This document shows positions 50,501 to 61,385 of a stretch of 64,000 nucleotides of DNA, piece after piece. The stretch spans positions 135,880,040-135,944,039 of the forward strand of contig CM038214.1 of NCBI GenBank assembly GCA_021442155.1, written 5' to 3'. The position numbers were made by a program, and so were the translations under genes. The stretch comes from Cymbidium sinense. Taxonomy: Eukaryota > Streptophyta > Magnoliopsida > Asparagales > Orchidaceae. How positions within the stretch are numbered: position 1 is the stretch's first letter; every line of letters begins with the position of its first letter. The notes under the pieces were generated by a model that had not been told where the DNA came from, ran no database searches, and saw nothing but the letters and a program-made list of their open reading frames with translations.

Positions 50501-52392
50501 AATGAGCTTATAATGTAAGTATTTTTAGTTTCATGAGTAAAGTTGTCTGAAATGACAACTCTTATTTATCTATGAGTTAGAGGCATGCTTGCATGCAAAT
50601 ATTATAGAGGATTACAAGAATAATGATTGTGGTTAATATGAACCATTTACTTTTATATTTTGAATAGGATAAGAGTATGGAACCATATAGCAAAAAAGAT
50701 GATAAAGTTCAAAATTTATAATTTGAGCTTCTATCCATTTTTTAAAGTATATAGATTTGAATAAAATAAAAGTTTCAGTGTTATCTTATTTTATTTATTT
50801 TCAATGCCATTTTTTATTTTTTTTTCTTAGATAAAAATTACATGAATAGTGTGGACAAGATGAAGATTGAAGAATATTAAACAATTTTTTATTGTGTAAT
50901 GCACTTATTTTTTTTGTTTAATTACTACTTTTAAAGATGTAGGGTGAATTAAATTATTGATCATAAACTTTGTGTTAAGCTTGCTATTGTAAATTGTAAT
51001 TGTACAAGTCGAGCAATAAAATTTTTATTTATTAAAGGTCAACACTTTTTAATGCTTTATTTAAAAATTATGAAAATTATCATTTTAAAAGTATTGGTAC
51101 AAGCCAAATTTTGAAGAGCTACAAAAAAAAAACATACTATTCTATGAGTTCATTTTGAACAAACAAAGTTTCAAATATAAATTGTTGATATGTTAAGATT
51201 TTTCCTGTCGCTTTTAATTAAATCTTAGTGATGTATGCTTCTCTTATTTCATAGTCTTTTCTTAAACCAACCTAACTCTAGTTGAATTGGATGCTTGATG
51301 TATTTGGATTCACAATCTTTACTTTATATGTATTATATCTATTCTTATCGTTCAGGAAATTCACCTTGATGGTTTACTTGTTGTGCTAATCTTTGAAAAG
51401 TTATATTCAGTATCAGATAAACAGTAGCCATTGCATCTTAAATCTCTTTGTTTAAGGTTGCTTTTATCACAACACCAATCTGATGTAATTTTCTCCGTGA
51501 TTACTTCAATCTGTAGATTAAGAATATAATTAGACAAAGGAAAGAAGGAGACGAACATGGATAAAAGATAGTTTCCATGAAACATTTCTGTTTAGTTTTT
51601 TTTGAAATTCCCAGTAGTTTAGTTGTATTTTGTGACAATCTGTTCATTAGTTGTAGCACACAATCTTTATATAAAAAAAGAGCTAAATTTCCTCATATTT
51701 ATATAAGTAATATATAGGAAGATGGAGCAAATTATTCAAATATCTTTATTATTATTCACATCCTAAACCAGTAAAAGATGACCTTCTCCTGCAAAAAAAA
51801 TTTATTTTTTTATAAATCAATGGTGAAATATTAAATATAGTTGTTCAGAGTTGAATATTGTTCTGTTATTGCAACTGTAATAGATGTCTTTAAATTATTG
51901 TGTTGGTTTACATGTATGGATCTATTTTGAGTTGGTATCAATGGATGCATTTAAACAAACAAATGGATTCTCAAAAAACTTCTAAAGAAAATGTTATTCA
52001 ACAATATGTATATGTATAATGGTCTTTAGAACTCATGAAGGGAATTACAAATTTTTACTATGCCGTTTGAATGGAATTCTCTATCTTTTTTTGCATCATT
52101 CATACTTGTATTATTTGACAAAAACTTAGTATATAGTCCCATCATTTGATCAGGGCTCCAAAATTCACACCGAATCTCAAGAAGAGTGATTTAAATGTCA
52201 AATTTTCAAAAGCGAGACAGACAGTAGATAAGACACTACCTAGATTTCTACCTAATTTGGTGAAGACTTTAGATCTGGTTCTTTATAAAGCAAAGCACCT
52301 ATAGTTAATTACCCCGGCCAATGTTGAGAGAGAACTTTCATTACAAGCTAATCGTTAGCTTAGCAGAGCATATAATAGCAAAGAGTTTTAGA
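50501..52392. other. AT-rich DNA, no gene seen
   Basis: Part of this may be the far end of the hAT element, but no protein similarity or terminal repeat is visible. The ORF at 51361-51585 (minus) has no recognised feature. Confidence 0.4.
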
Positions 52393-52860
52393 ATTTAATT
52401 ATGAAATGGGGGAATGATGACATGCCCGATCTAGATCCCATGGTTCCGTTATCCCAGTAGTGGTCCCAAGTCTACTTACTCGAGGAGGAAGTCGACCAAC
52501 CGGCGATCCTTATCGAACACATGGGTTACGCCGTGTCCTCAGACTGAGCTGTTTATCTAAAAAGACAAACTTAAGTCTACCTTAGCTAACAAAGGATTTT
52601 TTGCCCAATCAAGTATACCCTATGGTTCACAACTGTAGCCAGTGAATAATGAGCATACCGACCGTGATATAGTGGGGTCATTTGGCGACAACACCCAATC
52701 GAGACTCTAATCGCATCACGTGGAGTTCATCGCCAAGCAATGCTACAAGACATGGGCTACGTCCTTGCTGGCATGAGATTGTTTGAGATTAAACATAATT
52801 GTGTACTTGATTTGACTTTGGCTCCTTCGTGAGCTAGAGTTTTTTTAATTTCTCATCTCC
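52393..52860. other. GC-richer block of unknown origin
   Basis: About 470 bases stand out from AT-rich surroundings by composition and lack of low-complexity runs (for example CCGTTATCCCAGTAGTGG near 52,447 and GTCGACCAACCGGCGATCC near 52,488). No open frame, tRNA fold or transposon protein was recognised on either strand. It could be a piece of another mobile element or a relic exon or non-coding gene. Confidence 0.4.
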
Positions 52861-53379
52861 GACAAACTATTATGGAAGGTGGATTGAATGGAGTTTACTT
52901 TAAGCTTTTAAATTAAATTTCATTTAGACATTTGTAGCTTAATGATATTTTAAATTCTGCACTTAAATTGATGTTCAATCTAAGTTAATTTGTTTTGAAA
53001 TTATAATCATATTTCGATGGAAGTATCCCTCCTAAGTAAATTTTTTTTATTTAACACGGCTATCATCGGGGTGGTTTATTATTTCATTGTTCCAGATCCT
53101 ATCAACTATATTAATTTAATAATAGAGGATCAGATATGTTGTCATATGACAGAATTAGCTTCTTAAATACTTTACTAAGTTGAAATTCTTATAATAGATT
53201 TTTAGATTTTGTTAACCCGGACTCGGTCCTAAGACTAAACCGAGAATCAACCCTCGCAGCATTCTCATACACTAAATTTGAGCATTCAGTATAGTGTCGG
53301 AGGCCATGCAAGTGTATTTAAGAATGCTTGCACACTTTTGAGGTATTAAATTTGAGTTTTAATCATGCTTTATAATATG
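52861..53379. other. AT-rich DNA, no gene seen
   Basis: No frame or repeat is supported here, apart from a diverged first unit of the array that follows (from ~53,215, ending in GTATTTAAGAATGCTTGC-like text). Confidence 0.4.
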
Positions 53380-54600
53380 TGCAAGAGTTTAATTGAATCT
53401 TTAATTAACGCCTTCTATTCGCTTATACGATGTGTTGTGAATCCGGTGGCATAGAAGATGTTATAGATTGATCTAATATCTTATTAAATTTTTTAAATTA
53501 ATATTTAATTAATTCCAATTTAGCCTGCGTAGCCTTTTCAGAATTTAAAATTTGCACTTTAAATTTTTATGTCCGAGCACATGCAAGTGTATCAAAGAAT
53601 GCTTTAATTAACATCTTCTGTTCACTTGTAGATCTTGCTAATCCCAAGTGTAGAAGATGTTATAAATTGATCTAATATCTTATTAGATTTTTCGATTAAT
53701 ATTTAATTGATTCCACTTATTTGTACCTTTTCTACATTAAAATTTGCACTTTAAATCTTTAGCCCGAGCTCATGCAGTGTATCTAAGAATGTCTTAATTA
53801 ACGCCTTTGTTTTGTATGATACGTCATGTAATACACATGTAAGATGTTATAGATTGATCTAATATCTTATTAGATTTTTTAGATTAATATTTAATTGAAT
53901 CCAATTTAGCCTACATAGTCTTTTTAGACATTAAAATTTGTATTTTAAATCTTTATGTCCAAGCACATGCAGGTGTATCTAAGAATATCTTAATTAACGT
54001 CATTTGTTCCTCAGATATATCATAATCCCATTAGAAGGCGTTGTAAATTGACCTAATATCTTATTAGATTTTTTTAGATTAATATTTAATATATTTCAAT
54101 TACCGGGCAGCCTTTTAAATATTAAAATTTGACTTCAAATTCTACGCATGTGCGACATGCAAGTGTATCTAAGAATGCCTTAATTAACGCCTTTATATGA
54201 TATGTTAATGTCGAGAAGACGTTGTAAATTGACATAATATTTTATTAGATTTTTCAGATTAATATTTAATATATTCCAATTTAGCTTGGCGCCTTTTCGC
54301 ATACATTAAAATTTGTACTTTAAATATTTATGTCCAGAACATGCGTGTATCTAAGAATGTCTTAATTAACGCCTTTTCGCTTGTTGTATGATATATTGTG
54401 AATCGGTATGAAGATGTTATAGATATCTAATATTTTCATATTAATATTTAATTGATTCCAATTTATTATGCTTTTTTTTATTAAAATTTACACTTTAAAT
54501 CTTTACGTCCGAGTATCTAAGAATGCCTTAATTAACGCTTTATCGCTTATGATATGTTATAATCCGGTGGCATTTTATTTCAGCTCTTATTTAATTCAAA
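53380..54600. repeat. ~190-bp tandem repeat, seven units
   Basis: The anchor TTAATTAACG (or a one-base variant) starts at 53401, 53604, 53794, 53990, 54180, 54362 and 54528, giving spacings of 203, 190, 196, 190, 182 and 166. Each unit includes GATCTAATATCTTATTAGAT, TTAATATTTAATTGATTCCA, AAATTTGCACTTTAAAT and TGTATCTAAGAATG. Units drift in length and sequence, with short deletions growing to the right. It looks like a small, old satellite-type array. Nothing suggests coding. Confidence 0.85.
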
Positions 54601-55436
54601 GCACCATACCATCATTTGCATTTGTTTATTTGTTTATTGAATTTGGAAAATTCAATAAGTTTCATTGCTTATTGATATAAGCTCATAAGCTATTATAATT
54701 CAAATAGCTATTTGTGCTCATTAACCATTCTAGCTCATTCTTATTTGCTCAAGATTTGTCTTTCTTACAAAGCAATCGCCATATTTATTTGCACGCTTCA
54801 TGCAAATCCTTCCATCATGAGCTCAACTTATGATTAGATTGTCCAATAATGGATGACATTCATGTACATAAATAATCAAGTTTTTATGAGTTCCTTATAA
54901 GTTTAATTTATATTCTTAGATTTCAATGAGCCTCCAAACTCATAGCAATTTTATTTATATTTCATTTTGAATCATTTCAATACGTTGAATGTGACGAGTC
55001 ACATAATTTAATTGCTCAATAGCCTTTAAGTTTATTATGAATCTCATTCACGTATTTTTTTTGTTTTGTCTTCAAATTACTTAATTCATGATATAAAGTG
55101 ATCCAATCATTTATTAAGAAGAACTGATCATGCTCATCGGTAAACTACACAACCTCACTACAAGCTCCTTGCAAATTTTGTTTGAGTTTTCTTCTTTCTT
55201 GAAGGTGGGCATTCAAGTATGTCACAAATTTTATACATTTTGATATATAAGGTACAACAATTCAATAATTCTTTGAAAAGTTATATTCATGCACATAAAT
55301 GAGCATTGAATTGTAAATTTCATTTGAATTATTTTTTTTTGCAAGTTAATTCTTTTATCTCAAGAGTTTGCATTTAATTTAATTGTTGATTTATACTTTA
55401 AATATTTTATTAATTCCTTTGGTTTGAATTTTTTTT
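54601..55436. other. AT-rich DNA, no gene seen
   Basis: There is no recognisable frame, repeat or RNA gene. The ORF at 54468-54680 overlaps the end of the satellite array and is not supported. Confidence 0.4.
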
Positions 55437-55865
55437 GTCCATAATTTGTACAAACGCTCGATCATCCTCACGCAGTGATAAGAGGCTATTTTGATCTACC
55501 CCTCACGCTCTTCTAAGTAGAGCCTGTCATGACACCGCATGGTCAGAATCTTCAAACCCCACACGCTCTTCTAAAATGAGGTCTTCAAATATATCAGATA
55601 GCATAATATATACAAACATATATTTTAAATGTTGATTTAACTTTGATTTATTATTTTCATTTAAGTTGAATTTAAATTTATTAGTATTTTCATTTGATTC
55701 TCTTTAAGTTTTATGTCGATCCAAATTCAGCAGTCTCTCGGTGTCATTCCCGTAGGGGGATGCACCAGGAGCTGTTTTGACCTACTTTCCACACTCTTCT
55801 AAGCCCGCCGACACTTCCAGTCTTCAATCCCACCACGCTTCTTGCCAGAGGGTCTTCAAATGCCT
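55437..55865. repeat. Imperfect direct duplication, ~290 bp apart
   Basis: The sequence at 55,437-55,600 (ending CACGCTCTTCTAA...GGTCTTCAAAT) recurs in diverged form at 55,720-55,865 (CTACTTTCCACACTCTTCTAAG, ending GGTCTTCAAATG). The phrase CTCTTCTAA occurs three times. It adjoins the PUX fragment and may be part of the sequence that carried it here. Confidence 0.55.
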
Positions 55866-56330
55866 CTCTTCATTAAGCCTCTTTCCTCTTGATGCTTTTC
55901 CTTCTTGATGCTTTTCCCTCTTGACAGCAGCTTCAATGGAAGCTGCCTCTTCCAATCGACGTTTATCAGTCTCTTTCATGGCTTTCAACTATTTTTCTGT
56001 CTATTTGTAGTGATGCAAGATACTCATCATCCTGCTGCTCTCTTAGCATTCGCTGTTCAGCTAGTCTTGGAGATCATAAGGACTTGGCATAGCTTGATGG
56101 CGAGGATATTCAAAACGATAACCACTAGGAATGCCCCCAAATATGGCTGCCCCAAGCATGATAGCTTCATCATGCTCTTCAGATGAGATGCCACCCCACT
56201 CATCAGACTTGAATGCGTCTTCATTATGCTGAGAATGCCTAGCAATATTCATGTTGTTGTGTACTTGATGGAGGACTAGATATCTGCCGAGAAGCATTTC
56301 CAGAAGCAGCAGGTATAGAATGGTGTCTAA
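55866..56330 (-). pseudogene. Fragment of a plant UBX-domain protein (PUX) gene
   Basis: The minus-strand frame 56297-56061 gives NIARHSQHN, SDEWGGISSEEHDEAIML and FGGIPSGYRFEYPRHQAMPS. After a frameshift at ~56,062 it continues as RLAEQRMLREQQDDEYLASL (to ~55,995), and after another shift as KAMKETDKRRLEEAAS and a charged helix to ~55,870. This order matches the middle of the plant PUX proteins that carry a ubiquitin-interacting motif (EEHDEAIML) and a coiled coil before the C-terminal UBX domain, which bind ubiquitin and the AAA ATPase CDC48. The N-terminal UBA part and the UBX domain are absent. It abuts the CAD fragment in the same orientation. Assigning it to PUX is recognition by eye; which PUX subgroup is uncertain. 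Confidence 0.7.
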
Positions 56331-56333
56331 CTA

Positions 56334-57073
56334 GTGTCTCTTCATCTGCTCCTCATTTGTACTGATCGCAAACTGATCAGCACCAAACAGCTGAATCGCC
56401 TCCTTCTCCTTATGCGGCGAAGTACTAATCACGATCACTCTCATCTCCATAGCCTTGGCGAATTTGACGGCGAGGTGGTCGAGGCCGCCGAGGCCGACGA
56501 CGCCAAGGTGAAGGCCAGGGCGGTCGAGGCCGTAATAGTGCATGGGGCTATATACGCTAATGCCGGCGCAGAGGAGGGGGCGGAGTGGAGTGGAGACGAG
56601 AGATGAGGAAAGACGTAGCACTGATGTACGACAATGATATCGGAAAAGCCACCTTAGGTGCTGGAGCCGTCACCGTCGGTGCTGGAGTAAGTCAAGATTG
56701 CTTTTTGACAGTAGCACTCGAGGTACTGCAAGCAGTTTTCGCAGTTGCGGCAGGAACCGACTATGCAGCCCACGCCGGCTCTGTCTCCAACTTTCAGATT
56801 TCGAACCGTAGCTCCGCTTTCGATCACCACATCGACGATCTCATGCCCAGGAACAAGAGGGTAGACAGAGAAGCCTAGCTCATTCTTGGCTAAGTGGAGG
56901 TCGTTGTGACAGATTCCACAGTAGAGAATCCTTATGGTCACATCATAGTCTCCGTTGAACCTTCTTGTGAAGGAGAAAGGAGAAATGAAGCCAGAGGAGT
57001 CTTGGGCAGCATAACGAGAGCTTCTCTGGTTTTCTTCTTCGTTTCCATTATCAGTTGAGGAACTAAGAGGCAC
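56334..57073 (-). pseudogene. CAD: Cinnamyl-alcohol dehydrogenase (CAD)-like pseudogene, 3'-truncated
   Basis: CAD is a zinc-dependent, NADPH-using alcohol dehydrogenase that makes monolignols in the cytosol. From the ATG at 57073 (minus), residues ~20-139 show the alcohol-dehydrogenase N-terminal domain. The catalytic-zinc Cys (LYCGICHNDLH) and PGHEIVDVV are present, as is the structural-zinc set in SCRNCENCLQYLECYC. A TAA where CAD has Tyr stops the frame at ~56,654. Similarity goes on (GGFSDIIVV), and then a one-base slip in a C run (~56,577-56,583) moves the frame to 56621-56331, with [19 protein letters not shown], the dinucleotide site [14 protein letters not shown] (last Gly is Asp) and [13 protein letters not shown]. 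It ends near residue 215 of ~360. I see no introns over this span, where CAD genes usually have some, so a processed copy is likely. The damage is light, so decay looks fairly recent. Confidence 0.85.
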
Positions 57074-57499
57074 AGAGATTGGGGAAAATATTACGTCCGG
57101 AGTCCGTGAGCTTTATCACGGCGACTCAATCGCACTTGCGCTCAATTAACGCCAAAAAAATGACGCCAGACGCAACGCCGCTTTTTTTTCATGGGGTTTT
57201 ATCGCCTCGACCCGACCCGATTAATTTGCCTAAACCTCTGGGAACCAAATATCAAGCGTCGTTCAGATTCTTCGTAATACTCAGGGCTGGCTCAAGAGAA
57301 TTTCCGAGCTCCATGGCTTGGCCTACCCACCCCCCCGCTCGGCCACCGGCTTGGGTTTCTAGATTTCAAATCAGGTATTCCTACTATATAGATATTTCCA
57401 TACGCATTTCTAACTTGAGAGATTTTGGTTTCTTTGTCTTTGTCCATTACAATCCATCAAGCAGTGTTCTAGGTTTCTTTATGGCATTTTTTTTTCAAG
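57074..57499. other. Region upstream of the CAD pseudogene
   Basis: GC-richer DNA before the CAD start. A 160-codon plus-strand frame (57079-57561), the longest in the window, lies here but shows no recognisable domain and runs into the tandem repeat. A pyrimidine-rich stretch is present, but no clear promoter element. Confidence 0.4.
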
Positions 57500-58620
57500 A
57501 TATGGCTACCCTCTCACTGCACTCAGACTCCTCTCAGACGTCTGCATCTCCCCGATATTGAGACGATTTTATGCTTTTGTTGATTGTTCTGCCCAGACTG
57601 CATTCTCCAAAACCCAACAAGCATTCTCTTTTCTTGAGATTTTGCCCCATTTTTCCCCGCTTGAGGGCATACTATGGCTAACCGCTCAATAACCTGAGGT
57701 TGTGTTTTGCCGGCTTGGGTGTATTTTGTGGAGAAAATTAATCTGCACCTCTGCACTCAGACTTCTCCTCCTGCACCTCCATACCTCTATACCTCTCAGA
57801 TTCTATACCTCTGCATCTCCAGATCTCTTTACCTCTGCACTCTATACCCCGATATTGTAGACGATTTTTCCGCTTTTCTTGATTCTATTGTTGTTGAGAT
57901 AATGCCGCTTAACTGTGGAAGTAGTTTGAGGTTGCTAATTTAGATGCTTGTTTGTACTCTCACCGAACCGCCTGCACCTCTGTACTCTATACTTTCTTGA
58001 GATTTTGCTCTGGGATGTGTCGGAGAAAATGAATCAGACTTCCTCTGCACTGCACTGCATTCCTCCAGACTGCACTGCACTGCATCTCCTCCACTGCATC
58101 CTGATAGAGACATTTTTTGGATGTTTTTCTTGATTGCTCGGTCTGATTGTTGAGACAATGTTTACTGCTCAACTGTGGAAGTAGTTTAGAGGTTGTTTGG
58201 AAGCTAATTTAGATGCTTGTTTGCAAAATGTACTCACCAACCGCCTGCACTGCACTCTATACTTTCTTGAGATTTTGCTTGTGTGTTCTGGAGAAAATGA
58301 ATGACTCTCAGATTGCACTCTCCTGCATCTCTTGCACTGTACCTGCACCTCTTTACCTCTCAGACTCTCATCCTGGATAGAGACATTTTGGGATGTTTTT
58401 CTTGATTGCCGGTCTCGATTGTTGAGACAATGTTTACCGCTCAACCGTGGAAGTAGTTTAGAGGTTGAAGCTAATTTAGATGCTTGTTTGTAAAATGTAC
58501 TCACCGAACCGCCTGTACTCTGCACTCTATACTTTCTTGAGATTTTGCGCTTGGATGTGTTCTAAGACAAGAAAATGAATTGCACTCGCACTATGCACTG
58601 CACTGCATTCTCCCGATATT
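57500..58620. repeat. ~270-bp tandem repeat array, four to five units
   Basis: The anchor GTGGAAGTAGTTT occurs at ~57,917, 58,175 and 58,447, and CTTTCTTGAGATTTTGC at ~57,990, 58,262 and 58,532, giving a period of about 260-272. Units include GCACTGCACTGCATTCTCC-type text, TTCTTGATTGCTCGGTC and GAAGCTAATTTAGATGC. The first unit (57,500-57,760) is diverged. Minus-strand ORFs at 57940-58158 and 58169-58525 are translations of repeat units, not genes. The CTCTG(T/C)AC phrase is shared with the array at 61.4-62.1 kb. Confidence 0.85.
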
Positions 58621-59540
58621 AAGGTGCTTGCAATCCAAAGATGCGCTAATATTCGATTACCTTAGCTTTATTTTGAAGTTCAAGATGTCCGCAAAAGGAT
58701 AACGCCTAGATGCGGTCCGAGTGGCATCGAAAGATTATTTGATAATATTACCGCTTCACTAGTGAAGTGACAAATATTGAAGGCTTCACCAACCAATTGC
58801 CACACATTCTGACCGCAAAGAAGACTCTGCTGCCATAACCTCTATCCCATCTTGTCGGGACATCGACAAAGAAGCCTTTTATCGGTGGGTGGCATTTCTT
58901 TCACCGCCGGATGAAGTAGCGGATGATGTCGGGATGCCAAACAAAGGGGAGAAAGTTTTATGGCGTAAATCCCATCATTGTCACAAAGATAGTTCACCGA
59001 TTATAAGAATAAGCTCGAGCAATCGATAGCTGTCGCTGCAAGACAGCCCAACTTGTACATACGCTTTTCTTATTTCAAATTTGTTCTTTGCATACCACAA
59101 CCATAGAGTAGCTTCTAGTTTAATTGCTACCGATAATATCGAAAAATTTGTCGAGTACATAATGGGGCCATTTGGGCCTTCTTAGTGTCACAATTCAATG
59201 GCATTACAAGAAAGATATACGCAGCGCCTGCTACATGAGTGGAGTGCCTCTTCTTATGGTATGCTCCTCAACTTAGTTTAGTTTTACTTGATGTGAGCAA
59301 TTTAACCTCAGATACATTTTTTTGTTGTAGATCCTGAGCACATTATCAAAGATAGTCATTATTTCCATCTCATACCAATGATTTTGCGCCTAAAATAAAG
59401 TTTGCAGATGTTGCCTTCGACGATTTGGGAGGAGACCGGGTACAGGACATTAGTTATGTTCGTTCATTTCAATGTAGTGATGCATTTACATATGTTTAGG
59501 TCATATATCTATCTTGGTTTAACACACTTCACACTCGAGG
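58621..59540. other. Unassigned GC-moderate region, probably transposon-derived
   Basis: No frame longer than ~50 codons survives on either strand. The base composition is like the Ulp1-bearing stretch downstream, and it may be the decayed front part of the same element. No protein domain could be named. Confidence 0.35.
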
Positions 59541-60300
59541 ACTTATCGTAAGAGGAGACTTGCTCATTGAATCATCCTCTCATCCCCATGAAACTTCCAT
59601 AGAACTCGACATCGCCTCCACCGCTGCCTATCAGCCATCGATTCCTCAGATATCTCTCCCGTGATATTCTCCCCAAGCAAGGTCTAGCTTGCCTCTCCGC
59701 TACTACCCCCAATCGTAAGGATCTCAGAGATAAGTTATTTGCGTGTGAGGGAGTTGAGGGAAGTTGTGGCATCCTACCATGCAAAGAAGGATGAGAGGTC
59801 GGATGACATTCATGCACCATCGCTATGGAAGTTACCCTGCCGCAGAGGAGTGCTCCCATCCCCAGCGGAGTGGAAGCGCTACGAGGAGACCACCGGGTAT
59901 CTTCTCGTGAGACCTTTATAAGGGGAGCTCCTCCGGGAGTCTGTGCCGAGAAGATCCGGCCGAGTCGGCCTCAAGGGGAGACTCCCACCGAAAGCAACCG
60001 CTATCGCCCCTTCATCAAGTACCGCACGCTGAAGGCACCAGACGAGGAAGAGGAAATCAGGTTCTCTCCGCTCACCACTGTGCAGCCACGCGTTAAGAGT
60101 GGTCGCTCGACCGCCATCCACCCCACCGAAATTTAATGAATAATATGATTAAATAGATGTTGTTGTTCGGTTCACCAATTCGCGGTCGTCGGCGGCCTTT
60201 CGATGAGCCATCGAGGCTATCTAGTTGTGGAGGAGCACCGGTCAGGGTCGAGTTCGATGCTCAATCTTTCGATGACAATGGATATAGATTTTACCAATTA
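59541..60300 (+). other. Unassigned open region upstream of the Ulp1 remnant
   Basis: Plus-strand frames at 59739-59921 and 59825-60136 (103 codons) overlap, and the minus strand has a 95-codon frame at 59859-59572. The plus frame starting YLRVRELREVVASYHAKKDE and the Arg/Pro-rich, acidic stretch KAPDEEEEIRFSPL have no family I recognise. Position and composition make it a candidate for the N-terminal part of the Ulp1-bearing protein. Confidence in any coding role is low. Confidence 0.3.
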
Positions 60301-60689
60301 ATTTCGGCCTAAATAATTATATTAGGCCGGGAGGCCGGAGTTGTGGACTTCCCATAGGGATGGCATGCCTCGATGCTCAACTCATAGGCCGTGTGTGCTC
60401 GTTTCCGGGGACAAGTAAGTCACGGCATCTTCCTCATATCATTCTAAGTACTTGTTCATTTCTTTGCTTTAAAAAATGTGTACGATAATGCGGGGAGATC
60501 GGTGCTCGTAAATATTATTATTTCAGCGGCGATTGACGATTCTTGATGGACCGATGTCAAATGCACACGTCGATATGTTAGCTCTGCGAGAAGTACTCCC
60601 TGTGGATTGTATGTCCCATTCCTTTACATTTCATGCTTACATTGGGTGAGTTACTCCTCCAAAATTACTAGTTACGCAATTCATTCTTG

Positions 60690-61200
60690 ATATTCTGTAT
60701 CTGTATCTTATAGATGTTATGCATCCTTGTAGAATTATGCGCAGTATGGCTTGCTAAAAGAAAGCAAGATGTATATCCAAGATGTCATAGATAGTGCAGG
60801 GCTGCTCTTACTCCCATTATCCATAATCACCTTGGACACTTCTTCGGTAATATCAAGCTTGGCGTGTGGTCATTTTACGACTCATTGCCAAAAAACACAT
60901 AAAGGCATTCGCAATGGTATGCACTCTTCTTCTTGCGGGTTCTCCTGGGATCACACTAATACCTTATCCATCTTCACGATTAAATTCCGGCTCGGATATA
61001 TCGGCCATTATTTTGAACCCAGTAAAATGGCCGGTTGAAACGGTGGAGTTGCGGTCAGTCTAGTGTCGGCATGGCATGTTCATTTGCAAATACATGGAAG
61101 CTATCGAGAAGCCCACAATTAACGGGCTCACGAACAAGGGGGACAAAAAAATGAATAGATTTAGGGCGATTTTGTTTATGCGATTTTTGCTTGGCCTCAA
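60690..61200 (+). pseudogene. Remnant of an Ulp1-type (C48) cysteine peptidase, probably transposon-borne
   Basis: Plus-strand pieces fit the Ulp1 fold in order. KMYIQDVIDSAGLLLLP lies in the frame from 60751. A WTLL segment lies near 60,834, where the catalytic His is expected but not readable. KLGVWSFYDSLPKNT at 60855-60899 holds the catalytic Asp region. WPVETVE lies near 61,027, and GMFICKYMEAIEKP from 61073 follows the catalytic Cys. A TAG stands directly before the Cys codon TGT (61064-61066), and six extra bases separate that Cys from the Gly that usually follows it. Ulp1 enzymes remove SUMO-like proteins; related domains ride on MULE and CACTA transposons. The strand-shifted frames show this copy is dead. 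Confidence 0.65.
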
Positions 61201-61385
61201 AAAACAATTAAATAAAAGTTTGCACCTTTAGTTGTTTAGGTAGGGATAAACATTTGTTATTTTGGGTTTATGTAGTGATAATTCCGTTGTTCCATGTGAC
61301 AATCTGTTTAGGCATGTTCATTTGCATTTGAGGTTAGATTATTTCTTTCCGCTTTTTTTTTCACTTTACGTAGCATGGTTGTTGG
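61201..61385. other. Spacer between the Ulp1 remnant and the second array
   Basis: AT-rich; no frame or repeat is seen. Confidence 0.4.

Noticed and set aside
52393..52860. Possible tRNA or rRNA fragment in the GC-richer block
   Set aside because: I could not fold a cloverleaf or recognise rRNA core motifs, so it is left unassigned.
57079..57561. 160-codon plus-strand ORF, the longest in the window
   Set aside because: No known domain. It starts six bases from the CAD start on the opposite strand, contains low-complexity Pro stretches and ends inside a tandem repeat. It may be chance in GC-richer DNA.
58169..58525. 118-codon minus-strand ORF with internal repeats
   Set aside because: The protein repeats simply mirror the ~270-bp DNA tandem repeat.
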